DNA of 11,343 nucleotides from Flavonifractor sp963557075. GTDB taxonomy: Bacteria; Bacillota; Clostridia; Oscillospirales; Oscillospiraceae. Both the position numbers and the translations under genes were made by a program. This document shows, one piece after another, positions 5,770 through 11,332 of this stretch (positions within the stretch are counted from its first letter, which is position 1; each line of letters opens with the position of its first letter). The notes under the pieces are model-generated. The model was not told the origin of the DNA and made no database searches. It saw only the letters and a list, made by a program, of their open reading frames with translations. The stretch covers positions 1-11,343 of the forward strand of contig CAUWDA010000065.1 of NCBI GenBank assembly GCA_963557075.1. The letters run 5' to 3'.

Positions 5770-7170
5770 TCAGAAGCGGAAGTAGAGGAAGGGATTGTAA
5801 GTGGCGTCCACCAGGTAGGCGGTGGAGAAGATCAGACCGGCCAGCAGAAACACCGGCAGAATCACCTTGACGGCTTTGGCGGGCAGTTTGGCCCACAGCT
5901 TGGCAGCCAATGGGGTGGCAGCCACACCGCCGATGATCAGCATGGGCAGGAAAGAGGTGAAATAGTACCCCACCGACTCGTTGATCAGTCCGCCGGGGGC
6001 CATGCCGAACATGGAGGAGAGGAACACGCCCATGTGACCGAAGTCCTCCACGGCAAAGATGGCCCAGCTCACCAGCACCAGGAACAGGGTATAGATATGC
6101 TGGACAGCGGCGGGCAGCTTTTCCAGCAGCTTGCCCAGGAAAGCCTTCTCCAGAATGATCAGAGCGGCGAAGTAGAGACCCCAGATCAGGAAGTTCCAGC
6201 TGGCGCCGTGCCAGATGCCGGTGGCGGCCCACACGACCAGCAGGTTGAAGAACAGCCGGGGCTTGTTCACCCGGTTGCCGCCCAGGGGAATATACAGATA
6301 TTCCCGGAACCAGGAGCCCAGAGAGATGTGCCACCGGCGCCAGAACTCGGTGACCGACTTGGAGATATAGGGGTAATTAAAGTTGCGCAAAAATTCAAAG
6401 CCCAGCATCCGACCCAGGCCGACGGCCATATCGGAGTAGCCCGAGAAGTCGAAATACAGCTGGAGGGAGAAGGCGACTACGCCCAGCCACGCGCCTGCGG
6501 TGGTGAGCTGGTCAGCGGGCATGGACAGATAGGCGTCCCACAGCTTGCCGATGTTGTTGGCCAGCAGTACCTTCTTGGCCAGACCCACCACAAAGACCTG
6601 CACACCGGCGGCGAACTGCTCCGGGGAGTGGGTGCGGTAGCTCATCTGGTCGGCCAGTTCCTTGTACTTGATGATGGGGCCGGCGATGAGCTGAGGGAAG
6701 AGGGTGACGAAGGTGCCGAAGCTGATGATGCTCTTCTGCACCTCCGCGTCCCCGCGGTAGATGTCTACCGGATAGGTCATGGTCTGGAAGGTATAGAAGG
6801 AGATGCCGATGGGCAGGGTCAGGTTGAACGTGGGGACGCTCAGGCCGAAATGCTGGAGCGTGCTGGCGACCAGGGTCCAGTACTTGAAGAAGAACAGGAT
6901 AGCCAGGTTGAGCACCAGGGCCACCGCCACGGCGATCCGCGCACCTCTGTCGTTTCCGCTGACTTTACAGCGGGCCACCATCAGGCCTGCGAAGTAATCC
7001 AGCACGATGGTGAAGAGCATCAGCAGGATATACCTGGGTTCGCCCCAGCCGTAAAAGACCAGGTTGACCACCAGCAGCCACAGGTTGCGCCACTTCAGGG
7101 GGACGATATAGTAGACGAGTAATACAATGGGGAGATACAGGAACAAAAAATACAAACTGGAAAAGACCAA
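5770..7170 (-). CDS. MBOAT-family O-acyltransferase (AlgI/DltB-like), TTG start
   Basis: A 466-residue multi-pass membrane enzyme of the usual AlgI/PatA length. It should take an acyl (often acetyl) group from a cytoplasmic donor and hand it across the membrane to an extracellular partner. Landmarks are LPIGISFYTFQTMTYPVDIYRG (119-140), LFPQLIAGPI (157-166), LQLYFDFSGYSDMAVGLGRM (237-255), WRRWHISLGSWFREYLYIPLGG (277-298) and TGIWHGASWNFLIWG (317-331). H281 and H321 are the two conserved histidines, and H321 is the expected catalytic one. The start codon is TTG at 7170-7168: it follows GAAGGTGAG and gives the typical beginning MVFSSLYFLFLYLP. No ATG fits. Its own promoter lies just upstream, and the DHHW gene follows directly. 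Confidence 0.94.
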   Translation of the reverse strand: MVFSSLYFLFLYLPIVLLVYYIVPLKWRNLWLLVVNLVFYGWGEPRYILLMLFTIVLDYFAGLMVARCKVSGNDRGARIAVAVALVLNLAILFFFKYWTLVASTLQHFGLSVPTFNLTLPIGISFYTFQTMTYPVDIYRGDAEVQKSIISFGTFVTLFPQLIAGPIIKYKELADQMSYRTHSPEQFAAGVQVFVVGLAKKVLLANNIGKLWDAYLSMPADQLTTAGAWLGVVAFSLQLYFDFSGYSDMAVGLGRMLGFEFLRNFNYPYISKSVTEFWRRWHISLGSWFREYLYIPLGGNRVNKPRLFFNLLVVWAATGIWHGASWNFLIWGLYFAALIILEKAFLGKLLEKLPAAVQHIYTLFLVLVSWAIFAVEDFGHMGVFLSSMFGMAPGGLINESVGYYFTSFLPMLIIGGVAATPLAAKLWAKLPAKAVKVILPVFLLAGLIFSTAYLVDATYNPFLYFRF

Positions 7171-7191
7171 CGGCTCACCTTCTCTTTACAG

Positions 7192-7239
7192 ATCTCAGGA
7201 AAGGCGCCCGGCAAGCATGCCGCTGCCGGGCGCTGAGAT
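7192..7239 (-). promoter_or_regulatory. Leader stem-loop of the MBOAT operon, possibly also the end of the lipoprotein mRNA
   Basis: On the minus strand GCGCCCGGCA (7233-7224) pairs with TGCCGGGCGC (7213-7204). The outer ATCTCA (7239-7234) can pair with TGAGAT (7197-7192) across a small bulge. The predicted transcription start of the MBOAT operon is near 7234, so the stem would form the 5' end of that mRNA. It is followed only by CTTTCC, a poor T-tract, so as a terminator for the lipoprotein gene it would be weak. Confidence 0.55.
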
Positions 7240-7240
7240 G

Positions 7241-7269
7241 ATTATACTGGGTGCTGCATCAGAGTGCAA
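7241..7269 (-). promoter_or_regulatory. Sigma-A-type promoter of the MBOAT-DHHW operon
   Basis: On the minus strand TTGCAC (7269-7264) and a perfect TATAAT (7246-7241) are separated by 17 nt. It starts 20 bp after the stop codon of the lipoprotein gene and would give the acylation pair its own transcript. Confidence 0.8.
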
Positions 7270-7289
7270 CTTCTATTCTGCCCAAATCT

Positions 7290-7970
7290 TTACTTTGTAT
7301 AGCTGTTAAAGATGGAAACGGCGTCGTCAGCCAGGCTGCTGATGGCGAAGATCACGTAGTTGCCGTTGGTGACCAGCTTGTAGTTCTTCACCAGCTCGTG
7401 CTGCTCGGGCAGGTACTGGGCCCACTGGGCGTCCAGATCGGCCTGACGCTTGGCGATGCCGTCCTTCACGGCGTCCATCTTGCCGTCCTTCACCTTGGCG
7501 ATGAAGAACTCGGTGGCCTGGACGTTCATCAGGGGCATCATGAACACATACTCCTCCAGGTCGGCGGTGTTGATGCCGTACAGGGCGGTGAGGGTAGCGT
7601 CATCCATGGGGTTGAGGCTGGGCAGGTCCAGCTTGGAGATGTCGGTCCAGATGGACTCCACACCGGCGGCCTGGGGCTTCTCGGGGGTAGTGGGGGCGGA
7701 GGGCTTGGGCTCAGCAGGAGTGGAGGGCTTGGAGGCGGGGGGAGTGGAGGGCTTGGCGCTCTCCTCGGGCATGGGGGCGGAGCTCTCGGGAGCGGGGGTC
7801 TCCTCGGTGATGGGAGCGGAGCTCTCGGGGGCGGGGGTGTCGGTGTTCTCCACCACGGGGGCGGAGCTCTCGGGGGCGGGGGAATTGTTGTCATTGCCGC
7901 CGCCGCAGCCGGCCAGCATGCTGAAGGTCAGAGTTCCGGCCAGAGCCAGAGCGATAAAACGATACTTCAT
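7290..7970 (-). CDS. DUF4358 lipoprotein
   Basis: A 226-residue lipoprotein of unknown function. The signal peptide ends in the lipobox LAGC, with C22 the lipidated cysteine, so the protein should be tethered to the outer face of the membrane. Residues 29-103 are a Pro/Ser/Glu/Thr-rich linker with three near-repeats of PAPESSAP. The C-terminal domain (about 106-226; landmarks LYGINTADLEEY, QATEFFIAKVKD, YLPEQHELVKNYKLV, NGNYVIFAIS) matches my memory of DUF4358. I chose the ATG at 7970, eight bases after AAGGAG; the frame is open to 8012, but an earlier start would lengthen the signal peptide for no reason. It lies upstream of the MBOAT and DHHW genes on the same strand, which suggests a shared surface process. 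I found no convincing promoter for it. Confidence 0.85.
   Translation of the reverse strand: MKYRFIALALAGTLTFSMLAGCGGGNDNNSPAPESSAPVVENTDTPAPESSAPITEETPAPESSAPMPEESAKPSTPPASKPSTPAEPKPSAPTTPEKPQAAGVESIWTDISKLDLPSLNPMDDATLTALYGINTADLEEYVFMMPLMNVQATEFFIAKVKDGKMDAVKDGIAKRQADLDAQWAQYLPEQHELVKNYKLVTNGNYVIFAISSLADDAVSIFNSYTK
7740..7890 (-). repeat. Coding repeats for the PAPESSAP linker of the DUF4358 lipoprotein
   Basis: Three imperfect copies of a unit containing GGAGCTCTCGGG on the plus strand encode PAPESSAP at linker positions 31-38, 46-53 and 59-66, 15 and 13 codons apart. Repeats of this kind can change in number by slippage or recombination, so the linker length may vary between strains. 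Confidence 0.7.
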
Positions 7971-8092
7971 AAAAGATACTCCTTTTTCCTTGTTTGGTTG
8001 TTGCTCTATCATGGACGGCGCCTTCGGCAGAAAAGTTCCCTGTATTCTGAAAAAATATCGCCGGGGGCAAAAAAACCGGCTGAGCGACTGCC

Positions 8093-8121
8093 TTTACCCG
8101 GCGGGAAAACCATGTTATAAT
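8093..8121 (+). promoter_or_regulatory. Promoter of the secreted deacetylase-like gene
   Basis: TTTACC (8093-8098) and TATAAT (8116-8121) are separated by 17 nt, with TGT immediately before the -10 box (extended -10). The leader is about 35 nt. A weak stem, GGT-A-CTG (8124-8130) with CAG-A-ACC (8142-8148), overlaps the predicted start. Confidence 0.75.
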
Positions 8122-8162
8122 AAGGTACTGCAAAAACCTGTCAGAACCGGGGGAGGGGCGGC

Positions 8163-9335
8163 ATGAACTGGAAGAAACGGCTGATCACATTGGTCTGCGC
8201 GGCGCTGCTGGTGCTGTGTCCGGCGCTGCTGGGCACCGCACGGGCGGACAATGTGGAGATCTATCTGATGGCGGAAAACGACGTGATCCTGGATCTGCCG
8301 CTGGAGTCCATGCCCGCCTGGATCGGCGGGGTGCTGTATGTGCCCTGCACCGCCTTCGACGGCTCCTTTACCGGGGTGAATCTGGGGGTGTCCTTTGGGC
8401 AGATCCGGGGGGACAACGGCGTCAACCTGATGCTCTATTCCCTCAGCGATACTCTGACCTTCGATCTGAACGCGGGCACCTGTGTGGACCGGTCGGGCCG
8501 GCAGATGGAGATGCGGGCGGTGTCCCGCAACGGGATGATCTTCGTGCCGCTGAGGGCGGTGTGCGGATATTTTGGCCTGCGGTACAGCTATACTCCCACC
8601 AGCTACGGCACCCTGATCCGCATCACCAATGGGCAGGAGTGGCTGAGCAACAGCGACTTTATCCTGTATGGCGAACGGGGCCTGCGGGACCGCTATAACA
8701 CCTATCTCCGGCAGCTCAACCCCGCCGCGCCCCAGGTATCCCCCCAGGCCACGCCGACGCCCAGCCACACCCAGTCGGTGGAGGAGCCTAACCGCAGCAG
8801 TCTGACGGTCTACCTCTCCTTCCGCTGCACCGGCGGGGGGGAGGCGGAGGCCATTCTGGACCGGCTGGACTCCTATGGAGTCCGGGCCCTCTTCCTCTTC
8901 CGTCCCTCGGACCTGTCCGGGCAGGAGGAGGTGCTCCGCCGGGTGGTGGGCAGTGGGCATGCCCTTGGCCTCAGTGTCGGGGGCGACACCCTGGCGGAGG
9001 TGGAGGAGGAGCTGTCCGCCGGGTCCGCGCTGCTGGAGCGGCTGGTCCGGGTCCGGCCCCACACCGTCTGCCTGGAGGAGGCGGGCCGGGAGGTGGCTTC
9101 CGCGCTGGAGGGGGAAGGCTGGGCCTGCTGGCAGCCTCAGCTGGATCAGACCGGCGAGACCCGGAGCATCACCACCCGGGCCAACGCCCTCATGTCGGCC
9201 TTTGAAAGCCGGACGGGCAGCGTCCGGGTCATGCTGGACGACGAAAAAGCCGCCGCGGATGTGCTCTCCCGGCTGCTGCCCCGGATGGTCCGGGAGGACT
9301 ACCGGGTCCGTCTGCCGGTGGAGACTTTGATTTGA
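8163..9335 (+). CDS. Secreted protein: copper-amine-oxidase N-terminal-like domain plus degenerate polysaccharide-deacetylase domain
   Basis: A 390-residue exported protein. The signal peptide (residues 1-28) ends in ARA. Residues about 31-157 resemble the copper amine oxidase N-terminal repeat common in clostridial cell-surface proteins, with GVLYVPCTAFDG and GMIFVPLRAVCGYFGLRYSY. A Pro/Thr/Ser linker (186-212) follows. Residues 213-390 follow the layout of a NodB polysaccharide deacetylase: LTVYLSF, then LDRLDSYGVRALFLFRPSDL, VVGSGHALGLSVGG, RVRPHTVCLEEAG, GWACWQPQLD and VRVMLDD. The FDDG motif reads FRCTG (220-224), and the HxxxH metal ligands are absent (SVGGD, 271-275). It is therefore probably not a metal-dependent deacetylase but may still bind glycan. 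The ATG at 8163 has GGAGG six bases upstream. The context (surface acylation operon, divergent) suits an envelope role. Confidence 0.75.
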   Translation: MNWKKRLITLVCAALLVLCPALLGTARADNVEIYLMAENDVILDLPLESMPAWIGGVLYVPCTAFDGSFTGVNLGVSFGQIRGDNGVNLMLYSLSDTLTFDLNAGTCVDRSGRQMEMRAVSRNGMIFVPLRAVCGYFGLRYSYTPTSYGTLIRITNGQEWLSNSDFILYGERGLRDRYNTYLRQLNPAAPQVSPQATPTPSHTQSVEEPNRSSLTVYLSFRCTGGGEAEAILDRLDSYGVRALFLFRPSDLSGQEEVLRRVVGSGHALGLSVGGDTLAEVEEELSAGSALLERLVRVRPHTVCLEEAGREVASALEGEGWACWQPQLDQTGETRSITTRANALMSAFESRTGSVRVMLDDEKAAADVLSRLLPRMVREDYRVRLPVETLI

Positions 9336-9340
9336 ACCGA

Positions 9341-9362
9341 GGGGGCCTGGCAACAGGCCCCC
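9341..9362 (+). other. GNRA-capped hairpin between the deacetylase-like and desulfurase-like genes
   Basis: GGGGGCCTG (9341-9349) pairs perfectly with CAGGCCCCC (9354-9362) around a GCAA tetraloop, five bases after the stop codon at 9333-9335. No T-tract follows, so termination is doubtful. I found no good promoter between the two genes, so the hairpin may sit inside a two-gene transcript and shape relative expression. Confidence 0.55.
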
Positions 9363-9397
9363 TACCTTATATAAAAATGAGACAGGAGGCTCTTGCT

Positions 9398-10546
9398 ATG
9401 CGCAGCGTCTATCTGGATAACGCCGCCACATCCTATCCCAAGGCCCCCGGCGTGGGGGCGGCCATGAGCGGCTTCATCACCGAGGTGGGCTGCAACATCG
9501 CCCGTGGGGGCTATCAGCGGGCCTATGACGCCGCCGGCCGGGTGCTGGAGGTACGGGAGAAGCTCAATGCCCTGGTGGGCGGCCCCGGCCCCCGCAACGT
9601 GATCTTTACCGCCGGAGCCACCGCCGGTCTCAACCTGCTGCTCAAGGGCCTGCTCCGGACCGGGGATAAGGTGCTCACCTCCCCCATGGAGCACAACGCC
9701 GTCCTCCGCCCCCTGGAGCAGCTGAAACAGCAGGGGGTGTGCGTGGAATATCTGCCCTGCACCGACCGGGGGGAGCTGCTGCTGGACGGCCTGGCGGACA
9801 AGCTGACCCCCGACGTCCGGGCTGTGGTGCTCTGTCACGGGTCCAACCTCTCCGGCACCCTCTTTCCCATCGAGCAGGTCGGCCCTCTCTGCCGGGCGCG
9901 GGGGATCTTCTTCCTGGTGGACGCCGCCCAGACCCTGGGCGTGCGCCCCGTGGATATGTCTGCCATGGCCATCGACGGCCTGGCCTTCCCCGGCCATAAG
10001 GGCCTGCTGGGTCCCCAGGGCATCGGCGGCGTGGTGCTCACCGACGCTCTGGCGGCGGCGCTGGACCCCCTGCTCTCCGGCGGCACCGGCAGCCTGTCCG
10101 AGTCTCTGGAGATGCCCGCCTTTCTGCCCGACCGCTTTGAGGCCGGTACGCTCAACCTCCCCGGCATCTTCGGCCTGGGGGCCGCCCTGGACTACCTGGA
10201 ACAGGAGGGGGAGGCCCTCCGGCTCCGGGAGCACAGGCTGGCCGGGCACCTGTGGGCCCGCATGAAGGAGCTGGAGCCCGACGGCATTCGTGTGCTGGGG
10301 ACCGACGACCCCGCCAACCGCACCGGCGTGGTGTCTATCGACTTTTTGAAGGCGGATAACGGGGAGATGGCCTTCCGGCTGGAGCAGGAGTACGGCGTCC
10401 AGACCCGCTGCGGGCTCCACTGCGCCCCGGTGGCCCACCGCACCCTGGGCACCTTCCCCCAGGGCGCCGTCCGCTTCTCCGTCGGCCCCTTCACCACCTT
10501 TGAGGAGATCGACTACGTCCAGAGCGCCGTCTGCGAGCTGCTCTGA
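9398..10546 (+). CDS. Cysteine-desulfurase-family class V aminotransferase (PLP enzyme)
   Basis: A 382-residue cytoplasmic PLP enzyme. The family removes sulfur from cysteine as a protein persulfide, or catalyses related eliminations. It begins with VYLDNAATSYPK (residues 4-15). It then shows FTAGATAGLNLLLKG (70-84), MEHNAVLRP (97-105, H99 stacking on PLP), VDAAQTLG (174-181, D175 and Q178) and FPGHKGLLGPQG (197-208, K201 the PLP lysine). RCGLHCAPVAHRTLGT (337-352) aligns C342 with the catalytic cysteine of SufS. The ending suggests the EF2568-like subfamily (TIGR01977) rather than IscS or NifS. The ATG at 9398 has AGGAGG eight bases upstream; in-frame starts from 9332 lack a site. No SufU, IscU or selenium genes are next to it, so its sulfur acceptor is unknown. 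Confidence 0.9.
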   Translation: MRSVYLDNAATSYPKAPGVGAAMSGFITEVGCNIARGGYQRAYDAAGRVLEVREKLNALVGGPGPRNVIFTAGATAGLNLLLKGLLRTGDKVLTSPMEHNAVLRPLEQLKQQGVCVEYLPCTDRGELLLDGLADKLTPDVRAVVLCHGSNLSGTLFPIEQVGPLCRARGIFFLVDAAQTLGVRPVDMSAMAIDGLAFPGHKGLLGPQGIGGVVLTDALAAALDPLLSGGTGSLSESLEMPAFLPDRFEAGTLNLPGIFGLGAALDYLEQEGEALRLREHRLAGHLWARMKELEPDGIRVLGTDDPANRTGVVSIDFLKADNGEMAFRLEQEYGVQTRCGLHCAPVAHRTLGTFPQGAVRFSVGPFTTFEEIDYVQSAVCELL

Positions 10547-10561
10547 TAGGACATCACGCCC

Positions 10562-10673
10562 GTAGGGGCCGATGTCCCCATCGGCCCACATCCCCCGCAC
10601 CTCCGTAGGGGCCGATGCCCCCATCGGCCCGCATTCCCCGTCCCCCCGTAGGGGCCGATGCCCACATCGGCCC
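10562..10673 (+). repeat. Three intact type A (REP-like) units
   Basis: Units at 10562-10587, 10605-10630 and 10648-10673 each begin with GTAG, directly followed by GGGCCGATG, a loop of four bases or so, and CATCGGCCC (or ATCGGCCC). The 17-bp spacers are rich in C. GTAG at the foot of a hairpin is the layout of REP elements mobilised by RAYT transposases; no such transposase is in the window. Confidence 0.85.
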
Positions 10674-10687
10674 GCGCCCCATCCCCC

Positions 10688-10758
10688 GTAGGGGCCGACA
10701 CCCCAGGGTGGCTTCTCTTGCCCCTGCGGGGCAATTCACCTTCTGTCCTCATCGGTCC
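10688..10758 (+). repeat. Type A unit split by a 45-nt nested element (copy 1)
   Basis: The unit starts as GTAGGGGCCGA, is interrupted at 10699-10743, and resumes with TGTCCTCATCGG. The inserted element contains the hairpin TTGCCCC-TGC-GGGGCAA (10719-10735), flanked by GGTG and CACC, which can also pair. Confidence 0.8.
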
Positions 10759-10807
10759 GTATTCCCCCGCGCCCTACAGGGTGGGTGGTGACGTGGCCAA
10801 GGAGGAC

Positions 10808-10849
10808 GGATTGCCGCGCCAGCGTGCGCGCTGGCTCGCAATGACAGGT
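10808..10849 (+). repeat. Type B palindrome (copy 1)
   Basis: A 42-bp unit: GCCAGCG and CGCTGGC form the upper stem, and ATTGC and GCAAT the foot. It is identical to 11093-11134 and related to the units at 1-24 and 4183-4265. Confidence 0.85.
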
Positions 10850-10888
10850 TGGGGCGGCCCGCCCTTGTTCCCGCGCCCCCATCCCCCC

Positions 10889-10957
10889 GTAGGGGCCGAT
10901 GTCCTCATCGGCCCACATCCCCCCGTCCCCCGTAGGGGCCGATGTCCTCATCGGCCC
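10889..10957 (+). repeat. Two intact type A (REP-like) units
   Basis: Units at 10889-10914 and 10932-10957 have the same sequence, GTAG plus GGGCCGATG, TCCT and CATCGGCCC, and are 43 bp apart. They correspond to the units at 10605 and 10648 in the first copy of the duplication. Confidence 0.85.
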
Positions 10958-10974
10958 GTATTCCCCGTCCCCCC

Positions 10975-11045
10975 GTAGGGGCCGACACCCCAGGGTGGCC
11001 CCTCTTGCCCCTGCGGGGCAATTCACCTTCTGTCCACATCGGCCC
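10975..11045 (+). repeat. Type A unit split by the nested element (copy 2)
   Basis: The same junctions as copy 1: GTAGGGGCCGA, then the 45-nt element at 10986-11030, then TGTCCACATCGGCCC. It differs from copy 1 at a few positions, for example CCCC for TTCT before the hairpin. Confidence 0.8.
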
Positions 11046-11092
11046 GTGTCCCCGCACCCTACAGGGTGGGTGGTGACGTGGCCAAAGAGGAC

Positions 11093-11134
11093 GGATTGCC
11101 GCGCCAGCGTGCGCGCTGGCTCGCAATGACAGGT
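11093..11134 (+). repeat. Type B palindrome (copy 2)
   Basis: Identical over 42 bp to 10808-10849, including the loop and the flanking AATGACAGGT. Confidence 0.85.
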
Positions 11135-11239
11135 CGGGGCGGCCCGCCCTTGTTCCCGCATCCCCCGTCCCCCCCGTCCCCCCACGCTGCCACAGATTTC
11201 CCCGAAGATTACGCTTATGTTACAAAACCGCCGGGGGTG

Positions 11240-11268
11240 TTGACGGGACGGATTTCATGGATTATCAT
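11240..11268 (+). promoter_or_regulatory. Sigma-A-type promoter of the gene leaving the window
   Basis: TTGACG (11240-11245) and TATCAT (11263-11268) are separated by 17 nt. The -10 box is the same as that of the NhaC-family gene. The predicted start is near 11275. Confidence 0.8.
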
Positions 11269-11275
11269 AATGCCA

Positions 11276-11308
11276 GACTCATGAAGAGGATGTTCCCTCT
11301 TCATGGTC
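11276..11308 (+). promoter_or_regulatory. 5'-terminal stem-loop of the last transcript
   Basis: ATGAAGAGG (11281-11289) pairs with CCTCTTCAT (11296-11304) around ATGTTC. GAC (11276-11278) and GTC (11306-11308) can extend it. The stem begins at or within a few bases of the predicted transcription start and ends 10 bases before the AAGGAGG site. Confidence 0.65.
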
Positions 11309-11332
11309 AAAATAAGTAAGGAGGAATTCCAA

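Larger units (their letters stand above)
10549..11176 (+). repeat. Intergenic array of nested palindromic repeats, with a ~285-bp tandem duplication
   Basis: No gene is credible between 10547 and 11332. The first 630 bp hold seven GTAG-headed palindromes (type A, starting 10562, 10605, 10648, 10688, 10889, 10932, 10975), two of them split by a 45-nt element, and two type B palindromes. Most type A starts are 43 bp apart (one step is 40 bp). The block A-A-split A-B from about 10600 to 10884 is repeated from about 10884 to 11170, offset 284-287 bp. GGACATC (10549-10555) can also pair with GATGTCC (10571-10577). The end to about 11183 is C-rich; no T-tract terminator is present. Confidence 0.9.

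Noticed and set aside
5756..6334. N-terminal extension of the DHHW protein into the MBOAT gene
   Set aside because: The extension has no membrane or domain features, overlaps a strongly conserved gene in another frame, and a good ribosome site precedes the ATG at 5755.
6034..7122. A 362-codon plus-strand frame opposite the MBOAT gene
   Set aside because: It has Gln/Gly/Asp-rich, domain-free composition and lies opposite a confident membrane-protein gene.
8042..8070. Minus-strand promoter for the lipoprotein gene (TTGCCC-17-GAATAC)
   Set aside because: The -10 match is poor and other placements are equally weak, so no promoter is claimed for this gene.
10562..11045. CRISPR array
   Set aside because: The regularly spaced units are palindromic over their full length, the 17-bp spacers are C-rich and similar to each other, and other repeat types interrupt the series. 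No cas gene is present.
10513..11185. Minus-strand frames encoding repeated ADEDIGPYGG-like peptides, which could be taken for a repeat protein
   Set aside because: The peptide repeats are only the translation of the GTAG palindromes. Several frames and both strands are open because of the base composition, and no start has a good ribosome site.
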